From Plantago ovata (taxonomy: Eukaryota > Streptophyta > Magnoliopsida > Lamiales > Plantaginaceae), in assembly GCA_028274465.1 (NCBI GenBank), contig CM051456.1, forward strand, positions 89,142,753 through 89,206,752: 64,000 bases of DNA, written 5' to 3'. Shown here one piece after another: positions 21,740-33,012 of the stretch. Under the pieces are notes generated by a model. The model was not told the origin of the DNA. It did not search any database and saw nothing but the letters and a program-made list of their open reading frames with translations. Position numbers and translations under genes: made by a program. Position 1 is the stretch's first letter; every line of letters begins with the position of its first letter.

Positions 21740-22842
21740 CTCCTTTGCCAATCCTTCACTGACCTTTTATTTCCTTTCGTTTAGTTTTTATTTCAACTTC
21801 TAGTTAGTAAGTAGATACTTTCTGTTTAGGTGCTCCGTCCGTTAGCTCTTAGTTCGCTGTGTTTTTGGTGGAGCATTGCTTGCAAGGCTTAAGGTGAGTG
21901 TTCACCCCTAAACTTATCTATTTGCGAAAAACTGGAAGGCTACGTGACAATCTGTATCTATTACTATATATACTGGTTTACTGTATGCTTCCGCGTAAAA
22001 GTAACTAAGTCCTAAGTATGACTATTTACTTTCTTTGTTTATTGCTACTCTGTCCTGGATTAACATTTCTGCACGAACACTTCTCGGTGTTTGATTGCTC
22101 GTATCTGTTTGATCTGTATCTGTTCTGTCTGTTTCTATGTGACCGGTCGATTAGGTCGTAACTAGGTAGACTTGGGTAGTAGAGGACTATCGGGTTTGCT
22201 TGGTTATTGCCTATTCTAATCCCTTTTAGACGCGAGGCAGAAGTCGCTGAGGTCTATTAGGGTCGTAGGTTCTGTTTCCCCAAAGTACACGGGGGTTTCT
22301 GTTTCTATCCGGAGTTGTATACCCTCTGGAGGGAGCTATAAGGGCTATTGGGGGTAGGAGCAATAAGGCAGGATGCACCAACGGACTTCGACTTATCTGT
22401 TTTGTCTTCCTGTTCTGTTATCTGTTCTGTTTGTTATATTATCTGCTGAAAAGGATTTTGATTTCAAAAACTGTTTACTTTCTGTTTGTTAACTTAGAAC
22501 CTCACTGAGATCCTTTATCTCACACTCTCTTTGTTTTCAAAATTCCTTCCTTCCAGATTCTACTGAGGATGCACGCGAGTAGGGTGCCAGCGACTGAGAG
22601 AAGGGTCTGGGGTGTCTTTGGGAATTTATTTCAAAATAAGAAGATGAAACTTTTCACTATCTTCCATAGTTATTATTGATCTGATTTCTAAGTTACCGTT
22701 GGATATTTACTTGATTATGTTAGCGCTGTGCGCGGCAAATATTATTATGGCATTTATTGCCGACCGTTGTATTTAAAATTATTTCGGATTTTCCTTTTTC
22801 AAGAAAATTGTTTGTTTTTAAAAATCGATACCGTTACAGTAT

Positions 22843-23519
22843 TGTAACGCCCCAGATTTCAGAGGCTTAAAAGGGTTGAGAACGCTACTCATATCATCAA
22901 GGTGCACCTTTCTTTTCGGGAATCCACCTAGAAGAACTTCAGAGTTAAGCGTGCTTGCTCTGGAGCAATTCTAGGATGGGTGACCCACTGGGAAGTTCCC
23001 GGTGCGCGCACGAGTGAGGACAAAGTGCGCGGATTAGAGTGGGGCCAACATATCACCACGGAGAGCGCCCATGAGTAACCACGCTGGCCGGATTGGTCGG
23101 GTCGTTACAAATGGTATCAGAGCCTAGATCAACCCAAAGCCCGCATCGGGTGGACGGTTGGTAAAGGTTATTGTCAGTTTGTCACCCCCACCACTTAAGG
23201 CGCTCGACGAGGACGTCGAGGCTTTAAGGGGGGTAGATTGTAACGCCCCAAATTTCAGAAGCTTAAAAGTGTTGAGAACGCTACTCATACCATCAAGGTG
23301 CACCTTTCTTTTCGGGAATCCACCTAGAAGAACTTCAGAGTTAAGCGTGCTTGCTCTGGAGCAATTCTAGGATGGGTGACCCACTGGGAAGTTCCCGGTG
23401 CGCGCACGAGTGAGGACAAAGTGCGCGGATTAGAACCCGTGTTGGTTTGTGGGTCCAGCATATCACCCCGGAGAGCGCCCATGAGTAACCACGCCGGCCG
23501 GATTGTTCGGGTCGTTACA
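22843..23519 (+). mobile_element. TRIM-2: complete miniature LTR retrotransposon
   Basis: LTRs are at 22843-23109 and 23239-23519 (267 and 281 bp, TGTAACG...GTTACA). The 129-bp internal part holds a PBS TGGTATCAGAGCC (23112-23124) and polypurine tract TAAGGGGGGTAGA (23225-23237), with no coding capacity. Same family as TRIM-1 but in opposite orientation. No TSD: its left flank is the end of E, its right flank is C's RNase H. Confidence 0.85.
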
Positions 23520-25193
23520 TTAGCATTGCGAACCTATTATCTGGAAGGGACTTGGTAAATATGTCAGCAAGTTGATCATAAGTACATACTTTTACAACCT
23601 CAATATCTCCTTTTTCCACATGATCTCTAATGAAATGATGTCTAATATCAATGTGCTTTGTCCTTGAGTGGAACTTAGGATTTTGCATGATAACAATAGC
23701 ATTTGTATTATCACAAAAGATTGGTGTTTTCTTTGCAGAAATATCATAATCTCTTAATTGTTGCTGAATCCATAGGATTTGAGATGTGCAGCAACCATCC
23801 GCAATGTGTTCAGATTCAGTGGATGAATTGGCAACACAGGTTTGCTTCTTGCTGAACCATGATATTAATCTTGTACCTAGAAACTGACAAGTTCCAGAGG
23901 TACTTTTTCTATCAAGAGTTGACCCTCCATGATCAGCATCAGAATAACCTACCAATTCTAATCCAGAATCTTTTGGATACCATAATCCAACATTGACTGT
24001 GCCTTTGACATATTTCAGTATTTTAAGTTCCTTTTTGTAGTGTGAATCTCTTGGATCAGATTGGAATCTTGCACACACACAAACAACATACTGAATGTCA
24101 GGCCTACTTGCTGTTAAATACAGCAAGGAACAAATGAGCTTCCTATACTTGTGTTCATCAACACTTTTGTCTTGTTTAGTATAGCCCAATTTGGTACCAA
24201 CACTCATAGGGATCTTTTCAGGTTTCTCTTCCTCTTTGATCCTAAACTTTATGAGCATTTTCTTTGCATACTTTGCTTGATTTATGAATATTCCATCTTT
24301 GAGTTGCTTGACTTGCAATCATATGAAATAATTCAATTTGCCCATCATACTCATTTCAAACTTGTTTGTCATGAGTTTGGCAAAATCATCACAAAGTTGC
24401 TTGTCCTTAGATCCAAATATTATGTCATCCACGTAAATCTGGACTAAGAGTATTTTACCATCATCGTTCATGGTACATAAGGTTTTATCAACTTCACCTT
24501 TCTTGAAATCATTATCTAGCAAGAACTTAGCTAAGGTATCATACCAAGCTCTAGGTGCTTGCTTTAGACCATATACATCTTTTTGAAGCTTGTATACCGT
24601 CTTGGTTTCTGAGGGAAGTTCAAAGCCAGGGGGTTGTTCTAGGTAGACTTCTTCAGCAAGTTCACCATTTAGGAATGAACTTTTAACATCCATTTGATAA
24701 ACAATGAAGTCATTATGAGCAGCAAAGGCTAGGAAAAGTCTAATAGCATCCAATCTTGCAACTGGTGCATAAGACTCATCATAGTCCAATCCTTCAGTCT
24801 GGCAATAACCTTGAGCAACTAAATGTGCTTTGTTCCTTGTTACTTCTCCAGACTCACTCAGCTTGTTTCGGAACACCCACTTTGTACCAATTGTTTTCTT
24901 TCCTTCAGCAAGGGGTACAAGTTTCCAGACTTTGTTCCTTTCAAATTGATCCAATTCTTCTTGCATTGCCTTGATCCATTCAGAATGCTTTAAAGCTTCT
25001 TCTATGGTCTTGGGCTCAATTTCTGATACAAAGCAAGAGAACAAAGCTTCTGCTTCAATAACATTTGCTTCTTCAGCAAGTTCTTGATTAGTAGATACTT
25101 TGGATCTAGTCACTTAGAGTTTGTCAATATCACCAATCATATCCGTAGAGGGATGATCTCTAATCCACTTATTAACGGTTTTCTGCTCTTTGG
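23520..25193 (-). pseudogene. Element C reverse transcriptase and RNase H
   Basis: Copia RT copies the element RNA, and RNase H removes it. From 25113: [64 protein letters not shown] and the catalytic [13 protein letters not shown] frame break at about 24318 leads into RNase [36 protein letters not shown] and [13 protein letters not shown]. Upstream (25114-25193) a nonsense TAA lies just before the VTRSK segment. The left end stops inside the last RNase H codons at 23520, where TRIM-2 begins. Residues diverge from A at many sites, for example FTKSLP for FTKPLP. Confidence 0.85.
25189..25193. repeat. TSD of element B (left copy, TTTGG)
   Basis: TTTGG before the B terminus at 25194, repeated at 35110-35114. 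Both copies lie in element C pol, and the reading across B is collinear with A. Confidence 0.85.
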
Positions 25194-27277
25194 TGTAAGA
25201 AAATACGGTCAGAGTTACCCCTAGGGTACGCAGCGGAATTTCAAAATTTCTCTTAACATACAGGTTAATTGATTATGTATATGCCGTATATATGTAAACA
25301 CGTCAATTAGAAGACTAACCTTACTTCCAAAGCAGCTTCCAAGTCTTCGTAATAATCCGATGTATCTTCTCCTTCGTCGAAGTCGAAGATATCTGCAATA
25401 CTTTGATTATCTGCAAGACAATAAAAGTTAGTTTCCAGCTCCTAGAACCTCAACCTTGGTATCCACGGATGAACAGCCTATCAGAGAGAATGCTAGGATA
25501 TTCTTTGTGTGACCAAGAAGATGGGGCGGCGATTCCTCCGGTAGGTGGCGCGCGCGTAGACTTATGGAGAGGTAGGGGAGAGCTTTTGTTTTCTCTAAGA
25601 AAATTGGGTAGAATAATTCTCTAAGAATTGATTGTTCAGAATCATGAAAAAGCTCTCTAATAGACTACTATATATAGTAGTCAATAGAAGCCTAAAGCAT
25701 AAGCAATTAGACTTCGTAAAGGAATAACAATCTAATTCTTATCGCACTAGGAAACCAATATCAAGTCTAGATTCTTTCCCAATCAAATTAAAATTCAATC
25801 AGGAAAATCTAACTTATCCCTTAGACTTCTAATAGAGGAAGGAGTCGAACTCCTTCCCCTACTCCGACTTGCGCGCACATCCTAAGGGTGATAGGTGGGT
25901 CCCGATTTTGGGACCCACTTATAGTTCTAAGGCAATTCAAACTCCAAGTAGATTTTGCCCATGTGCATATGTTAATTCTAAATTAACATATCCTTTCAAA
26001 TCAAACCTCTATTATATTTCTAAAATATAATCTTTAATTGTATTTACATAAAATACAATTAATTAGCCAATTCAATTAATAATTCCAAATCATTAATTGA
26101 GCCACTAAATATTATAATTAATTCCAAATCAATTATAATCCATCAATCACAATTAATTCCAAATCAATTGCGATTCCATCTTCAAGGATATTCGGATAGG
26201 CTGAATCACCACATAGTGTGACCCATAGGGCCTCTTAAGCAAGTCCTAGACTAGGCAAAATGGAATTCCTAGACGGTTCCATTTGCAATATTAATACATG
26301 AGGACATTTGAGAGGTTTCTCAAAGCGAACCCTTTCGTTGCGAAGCCTGTTGTGCTCAACGCGGCGATGGTAACGTCTCTTCATCTGACTTGCTCGAATG
26401 TATCTAGGATCGATGAAGTGTCTATCCCAATAATACATCCACGGGCGTCTTCAGTGAGTTGCATGGTGAATCCAATATCTATTATGACCATCATAATAAT
26501 ATTGATACGCTGGCCAGCGGTTTTACCAATCACAACTATGAACGACTATGAGCAGTGCTCTCCTGTGCTACACGTGAGAGATGAATCCTTCACAGAATCA
26601 CTTATCATCCCCATTTGTATGTAGCCATAATCCTGGATCGTGTCTTAATTCAACTGCTTATTCAGAGCTGATATCGACGGGTCCACCAATGATATGGGGC
26701 AAAAAAATGTGATGATAAAGTCCTGTAAGTCCAAAGGACGACTGGCATCACTTCGACAACTTACCGGTTCCCATAGACACTTCGGTGTAGAGTATACATC
26801 GATGGGAGTGTCCGGTGGGTACTTCCATTGTTCGATAATCATTCTTCGAACAACTATGCGCAGTTATGGGAACGTTTCTCGATTGTCCAACAATCCGTTC
26901 CGTGGCCGTGGGATCGGCTCACACTTACTCCAACAAGTATAACCTCCACGCATACTAGTCTCATCTGGTTCATTCAGACCCCTACATCCGAGATGAACCT
27001 CGACTAGGGAGAGTTTGGGATAGATGATAACTCACATAGCTCCCACTATCTGTGTGATCGGTCATCTATCCGAGGGGACATGTTTAATATCAATACATAC
27101 AGAAATAGAGATATGACATGTTGCATGCCTGGTGTAATATAAATATGAAAGCGATACTCAATAGTAAAACGACAAACATATATCATATTACGTTGACCTG
27201 TGTAATAGTACATATATGCCCTCTATAAGGGCTCCATGCCTTTAATAAGGACTGTCTCTAGGACATATACACTATCA
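25194..27277 (-). repeat. Element B 3' LTR
   Basis: 2084 bp. On the minus strand it starts TGATAGTGTATATGTCC and ends CTTACA. It contains a 20-bp perfect palindrome around a TATATATA core (25663-25682). The open frames seen inside it are not conserved genes. Confidence 0.9.
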
Positions 27278-27291
27278 ATCTCCCACTTGGA
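27278..27291 (-). other. Element B polypurine tract region
   Basis: The minus strand reads CCAAGTGGGAGAT immediately before the 3' LTR, typical of copia polypurine tracts. Confidence 0.7.
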
Positions 27292-28077
27292 CTAGAGCCA
27301 GTCACCTTTATGCCTAATACCCAGATTAGCATAATATCTTAAGTGGACTTCCACTGATAAGACCTTGGTGAAAGGATCTGCCACGTTGTCCGTGGTAGAG
27401 ACACGTTCTATACTAACTTCTCCTCTATCAATAATCTCACGTATAACGTAATACTTTCTAAGTACATGTTTGTTCTTGTTTGTAGATCTAGGCTCCTTAG
27501 CTTGAGCGACGGTGCCCGTTTTGTCACAATAAATCGATATTGGACTAGGAGCAGGAACAACCCTCAATTCCTTCAAGAGCTCTGAAATCTAGACAGCTTC
27601 TTACGATGCTTCTGATTCAGTAATGCACTCGGCTTCTGTGGATGAGTCAGCAATCGTGGCTTGCTTAGAACTCTTCCAACAGATAGCTCCTCCGTTCAGT
27701 TTGAATACGTATCCTGTCTGTGACTCAAAGTCATTAGGATCTGATTCAAATCCAGCGTCGACATAACCAGACATCTTTAATTCTGGTTCTCCACCAAACA
27801 CCAAGAACATTTCGTTAGTCCGTTGAAGGTAGTTAAGAATGTTCTTTACAACAGTCTAGTGAGGTACTCCTGGATTCTGTTGGTTTCGACAAGTGACACT
27901 AAGCGCATATGTCACATCGGGCCTTGTGCAATTCATTGCATACATTATATACCCTACTGCCGAAGCATAGGGCACACGACTCATTGCATTTCTTTCTTCA
28001 TCAGTTTTAGGACTATCCTTAACTGATAAGACAATCGCATGCCTAGCTGGGAGAAAGCCTCTCTTTGAGTCGTCCAT
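27292..28077 (-). pseudogene. Element B RNase H, three frames
   Basis: Fragments in order: SRVPYASAVGYIMYAMNCTR (C-terminal RT/connection), then KMSGYVDAGFESDP, AICWKSSKQATIADSSTEAE (the RNase H Asp and Glu), then ISIYCDKTGTVAQAKEP, KHVLRKYYVIREII and DNVADPFTKVL. Stops at about 27856, 27601 and near 27580 break it. It ends 15 bp before the LTR, as usual for copia. Confidence 0.8.
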
Positions 28078-28119
28078 CTTATAACGCTTCAGTATTTTGT
28101 CGATGTAGGTGGACTGTGT

Positions 28120-29370
28120 CTATCCTAACATCCTCTTGGATCTATCTCTATAGATCTTGATCCCTAGGATGTAGTTCGCTTCACCCAAGTCCTTCATTGA
28201 GAAGGTACTTGATAACCAAACTTTAGTCTCTTCTAGCATAGAGACATTTTTTCCCATGATCAAAATGTCATCAACATAGATGATCATGAAAACGACTCCC
28301 TTGTCGCTGTGCCTAGTGTAGACACAGGGATCTTCCTTGCTTCTGATGAAGTCAAACGATTTGACAGCTTCATCAAAGCGGATATTCCAGCTCCTAGACG
28401 CTTGCTTTAGCCCGTAGATGGATCTTTGTAATTTGCATACAGAAGTTGGCCTGGTTTTACTAATAAAACCTTCCGGCTGTACCATATAGACCTCTTCCTC
28501 AAGGTTTCCATTGAGGAAGGAATTCTTTACATCCATCTGCCCGATCTCATAATCATAGTAGGCAGCTATCGCAAGTAGAATTCGAATGGACTTCAATTTT
28601 TCTACCGGTGAAAAGGTTTCATCGTAATCGATGCCATACCTTTGCGTGTAGCCTTTCGCCACAAGTCTAGCCTTGTGCGTTTGTACCTTACCATTGGCAT
28701 CTGTCTTTCGTTTAAAGACCCATTTGCACCCAATAGGACTAACCCCTTGGGGCAAGTCTACCAAGTTCCAAACTTGGTTCAGGTACATGGAGTCCATTTC
28801 CAATTCCATGGCTTCTTGCCATTTGTCTGAGTCAATATCAATTATTGCCTCTTTGTAGGTCTCGGCATCTTCCCGATCTGATAAGCCGACATCAAGTTCA
28901 CTGATGTCTTCTATCATAAAGCTTTGCTTCTGAGGTCCTTTTAGGATCCTCTTCGACCTACGCAGCTCGACTGGTTCTGGTGCTTTTCTTTTCTGGCTTC
29001 GTGTAACACGCACATTATCAGTGGGCACTGATGCAGCTGGTCGCGCCACGCGACCCTGTTCCCTAGCGGGAGGCTTCTCTTGTGCAACTTGTTGCACAGT
29101 TTGGTTGACAACGGGTTCTATTGGTGTGGTTTCAACTGTTGATCTAATCACAGGACTCCCACTGACTATGACATGCCTAGCAAGTGTCGTATCATTACCC
29201 TTGTCTGCTTCGAAAGCTCCCACTGAACTTGAGTCCAAATCAGAAGATTTAGAGAACTCATGTTCGCGCGTGTCAAAGTCTTGAATTTCTTCAAGTTCTA
29301 TCATGTCATCTAACCTCTCTTCTTCGAGGTATTCTGCTTCTAAAAACTTGATGTTTCTAGATACTATCAC
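28120..29370 (-). pseudogene. Element B reverse transcriptase, 416-codon open stretch
   Basis: The longest intact piece of B. The N-terminal third is the integrase C-terminal/linker region with an Arg-rich RRSKRILKGP motif. RT follows: VWNLVDLPQGVSPIGCKWVF, KARLVAKGYTQRYGIDYDETF, MDVKNSFLNGNLEEEVYM, YGLKQASRSWN and the catalytic MIIYVDDILIMG (about residues 365-375). A stop at 28120, just after the YILGIKI segment, separates it from RNase H. The family is clearly Ty1/copia; I do not assign the lineage. Confidence 0.85.
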
Positions 29371-29480
29371 ATGGTGATCTTCTGCATGATAGAATTCATA
29401 GCCTCTCGTCTAACGAGGATAGCCTATGAAATATACTTTGACACCCTTGGCATCCAACATATCAGTGAGCATCAGTTTGA

Positions 29481-30263
29481 CTATCGCAAGACAACCCCAA
29501 GGTCTAAGATAGCCCAGTGAGGGCTTCTTTCCCTTCCATAACTCATAAGGAGTTTTTCCACTGATTTAGATGGTACACGGTTCAGAATGTAGATTGCAGC
29601 TTGTAGTGCATATCCCCATAGATGTTTTGGAAGAGTCGAGAATCCAATCATTGATCTCACCATGTCTAACAGGGTTCGATTCCTTCTCTCAGACACACCA
29701 TTTAACTGTGGTGTTCCAGGAGGAGTCCATTGCGATTGAATTTCATTTTCTTCAAGTAGTCGATAAATTCTTCACTAAGGTATTCACCTCCTCGATCTGG
29801 TCGAAGAGTGACTATCCTTAGGTTCAATTCATTCTCGACCTCATTCCTAAACTCCTTGAATTCCCCAAAGGTCTCGGATTTATTCGTCATAAGATAAATA
29901 TATCCATACCTTGAGAAATCGTCAGTAAAGGTAGTAAGGATAACCCCCACGCGCATGGACTTTAAAAGGTCCACATACATTGGTATGTATGAGCTCTAAG
30001 CAGCGAGTGGCACGAACACCTTGTCCAACAAAAGGTTTGTTCGTCATCTTATCCTTAACACATGATTCGCATGTACCATATGATTCAAAATCAAATGGTT
30101 CTAAGTAGTCCAACTTCCTTAGTCTTTGAATCCGTGTTTCATTGATATGGCCTAGCCGACAATGCCATAGATACGATGGATTATTCTTCCTACTTGAAGA
30201 CGGTTGCTTGTTATGTATTTGAAATAAAGGTAGACTACTTTGCAAAATATATAAACCATTCAC
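29481..30263 (-). pseudogene. Element B pre-integrase zinc domain and integrase core
   Basis: The first frame (29922-30263) carries the HHCC zinc-binding part, LWHCRLGHINETRIQRL with CESC downstream, then the first catalytic Asp region, altered to LIHTNVCGPF where the family has an Asp. A second frame (29702-29980) has TFTDDFSRYGYIYLM and RPDRGGEYLSEEF with the second Asp. A third (29481-29696) has the SERRNRTLLDMVRSM segment with the catalytic Glu. Frameshifts separate them. Confidence 0.8.
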
Positions 30264-30296
30264 TAAGCGAGCTTTTCCATAATACTGGTCATTTAA

Positions 30297-30881
30297 TTAA
30301 AAATGACAAGTATTATTAGCAAATCGAAAGGAAAAACCCAAATTGTCCAACAATGGAATGGAAATAATATTTCTGACAATGGATGGAACAAAATAAACGT
30401 TATCAAGTTCTAAACATTGTCCTGAAGGTAAATCTATCTTGCAGCGTCCAACGCGTTTGGCTTCGACTGGATTGTCGTTCCCAATATGCAAGTCGATTTC
30501 ACCTTGCTTGACTAGCATGTGTTCAATGGGCCCCTGCACATTATTACAAATGTGCGAGCCACAGGCTGTATCTAATACCCAACCATTGGAGTCAAAAGTA
30601 GTCATGTTCATTTCAATAACAAACATACCTGAGCTAGAAGTCGGTGGCTTCTTAGCTTGATCTGCCCTCAGCTTAGGGCAATCTTTCTTCCAATGCCATT
30701 TCTGCTTACAGAAAAGACGTTTATCTGTGTGTACCGTTCCACTCCACTTGAACTTCCTTTTCTGGTTCAGACGCTTAGGCCTATCACTCAAAGTGTTAGC
30801 CTTGGCTCCCGACTTTGCCTTACCCTTAGCACCATTGTTTCTCGGGTTTAGGTCAGACGGTTGCCCAACATACATGATCAT
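30297..30881 (-). pseudogene. Element B zinc knuckle and protease
   Basis: A basic region is followed by a degenerate CCHC knuckle (FCKQKWHWKKDCP, first Cys and Gly missing) and the copia protease with catalytic WVLDTACGSHICN. A conserved DNVYFVPSIVRNIISIPLL segment follows. The LDTACGSH version of the active site (DTA rather than DSG or DTG) may be a mutation. Confidence 0.75.
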
Positions 30882-30987
30882 ATGTCTTCAGCAGATTATG
30901 GAGTTCGGGCAGTGTTACGTCCTTCGCATTCATGGTGGTTAACGATGAACTGCGAATACGAACTCGACAATGATTGAAGGACAAAGA

Positions 30988-31432
30988 TCACCATGATCTT
31001 ATTCTCATCTTGAGAACATGTTCAGACATGTTCCCTCCTTCATTGAGCTTGCATCCGTGTTTCTCTTTGATCAAATCAAATTCAACACTTCTAGATGTCG
31101 TCTTAAAGACCGACTCAAGATGCTTCAGCATCTCATACGGCAACATGCTTTCATGTTGCCTCTGCAGCTCATTACTCATTGCCGCCAGCATAATACACTG
31201 CGCGGATCTAGCATCCTCATGATGCTTATCAGACTTTGCCTTGTTGGCTTGATTCCTAATCAACAACTTGATAGGCTATCTGATTTTCGGAACACACGGG
31301 ATTAGCCTCGTCCAAGACGTACTCAATCCTTTCGTACCTCAGCACCAAACATATATTCCTGATCCAATCTAGGAAGTTTGGTCCGGTCAAAATTTGCTTC
31401 TCTAAAACAGCACGGAGCGAGATACTCGTCAT
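30988..31432 (-). pseudogene. Element B gag, N-terminal capsid part, two frames
   Basis: The start codon is at 31432, after a 1.6-kb leader. The first frame reads LTGPNFLDWIRNICLVLR, typical of copia gag, and stops at 31256. The second frame (30988-31266) continues the same domain: DARSAQCIMLAAMSNELQ and MLPYEMLKHLESVF. It stops at 30988, leaving about 100 bp before the knuckle frame. This is a UBN2-type gag. Confidence 0.75.
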
Positions 31433-31907
31433 TTCGGTTTTCCAGGAGAAATAACATAGAACAAAAATAATAAATCAACTATTGAAATATTATTTCTAAA
31501 TACACAGTCAACATAACTAAACAACAAGATCCTTTAGCTGTTTAGCTCCCACTATTTTCACATATGCTTGCCCCCAAAACAAACATACGGGTAATGTCCA
31601 ACAAGTTACTGTAGTGGCCAAGATCCAAATCCATACTATGCTATACTCCAACGGGGGCTGGTCGCACAACATAATATGACCGGTAGGACTATCCAATTGC
31701 GTCATACAACTCTTGGTTGTTAAATCTAATTTAACCCGATGCCCTACATATTGTACCTATCGAGGTCGCTAGATACAACATGCAGTAAGTCATAACCATA
31801 GGCTTACTCTAATCTGACGATCACTGCGAGTCTATAAGACGAGGTCGCCAATACAAGAAAACGCAATGAAAGTTCAGAATTAAAGCACCCTATGGAAAGC
31901 ATCTCAG

Positions 31908-32038
<131 letters not shown>

Positions 32039-32087
32039 TTGGGGCTTGTCGCTTGAGGGTTGTTATCAGTCATCTACAAACAAATAA

Positions 32088-32239
32088 GGGCGACGCCTAC
32101 CCATCATGCATGAGCGGTCTACACGTAATGGATGCCGCCTATCCATTCGAGTTCTAAACGCGGTCAAGCACATAATGGGTGCCGCCTACCCATACATAAA
32201 ATATGCGGTCCGACACATAAGAGGGCGCCGCCTACCCTC
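32088..32239 (-). repeat. Four tandem hairpin units in element B leader
   Basis: Units start at 32088, 32128, 32175 and 32221 (40-47 bp apart), each followed by a GCGGTC word. Stems differ but stay paired: ATGGAT/ATCCAT (32128-32146), ATGGGT/ACCCAT (32175-32193), GAGGG/CCCTC (32221-32239). The centre GCCGCCT is constant (AGGCGGC in the minus-strand RNA). The first unit is weaker (GGG/CCC). Confidence 0.75.
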
Positions 32240-32764
32240 GCATGCATAGCGGTCGAACGGAAAGTAAAATACTTGGTATTTAAACATGCATTGTCAAACA
32301 ATAGCATATCGAGCAAACAAAACAAGTAGTAGGCTATGTAGATGCCAAATGACTTCATAATTTCATTATGAAAATTATAATCCCATACTTATAATCTCTA
32401 TGAAATAATTGAAAATTTGGACTAGATTGAAATATCGAAAATTCTATTGACCAAGTAGCAATTTTCGAAAACCCGAAGGACTTAATTGTAATTTTTGAAA
32501 CCTTGAAGGTGTTAAATCTAAAATTCAAAAGTAGAAGGACTAATTTGCAATAAACAATAAATTGATAAATTACAAATAAGCCCTTAAACTTTATACTAAT
32601 TAAATTTAACCCCTCTAGTTAAAAACAATTACAATTAAATCATATTTATATTCCAAATATAAAATTCAATCCTCAAAATTTTCAAAAATTCGATTTTGGT
32701 CCAACCCGAAAAATATATATATATATTAAAATATGGGACGGGACTAGGTCCCGTCCCCTACCGT

Positions 32765-32830
32765 GCCTGCGGCCGCGGGCGCCCGGCGCCTGCGGCTGCA
32801 GGCGCTCGCCGCCTGCGTCACGCAGGCGGC
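32765..32830 (-). repeat. Three consecutive GC-rich hairpins in element B leader
   Basis: 32765-32780 GCCTGC/GCGGGC (loop GGCC, one G-T pair), 32786-32805 GCGCCTGC/GCAGGCGC (loop GGCT), 32808-32830 GCCGCCTGCG/CGCAGGCGGC (10 bp, loop TCA). This is a sharp GC island in otherwise AT-rich sequence, about 180 nt downstream of the LTR in the RNA. Confidence 0.8.
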
Positions 32831-32998
32831 CCGGTCAATATATATAATATTTTAATTTTTGTTTTTTTTGAAAAATATAAATTCTAAATTTATATAAAAA
32901 CAAAACTTTTGAAAATCGAATTAATCATAGAATCAATTGCATCCACATATCTACAAAATCATACAATATATATACGTATATACGTAATCAATTAACCT

Positions 32999-33011
32999 GG
33001 CTCTGATACCA
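32999..33011 (-). other. Element B primer binding site (tRNA-iMet type)
   Basis: The minus strand reads TGGTATCAGAGCC one base inside the 5' LTR that ends at 33013. Confidence 0.9.
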
Positions 33012-33012
33012 C

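Larger units (their letters stand above)
4924..22838 (+). mobile_element. Element E: gag-only LTR retrotransposon (TR-GAG type) with 2.7-kb LTRs
   Basis: The 5' LTR (4924-15890) is interrupted by element F. A tRNA-iMet-type PBS, one gag ORF (16748-17866), a polypurine tract and a 3' LTR (18142-22838, interrupted by solo LTR G) follow. Without insertions each LTR is about 2.7 kb. The internal region is only 2.25 kb and has no protease, reverse transcriptase or integrase, so E is non-autonomous by structure. No matching TSD is visible: ATAG precedes and GTAT follows, with TRIM copies immediately outside. Confidence 0.85.
18142..22838 (+). repeat. Element E 3' LTR, interrupted by solo LTR G
   Basis: 18142-18541 and 20537-22838 together match the 5' LTR (about 2.7 kb). 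A small extra CCGAATTCATCAT stretch lies near 20578. Its end ACCGTTACA at 22838 is followed by GTAT and then TRIM-2. Confidence 0.85.

Noticed and set aside
26235-26942. Small frames repeated at 34200-34774
   Set aside because: They are repeated only because both lie at the same place in the two B LTRs; no ORF-like conservation.
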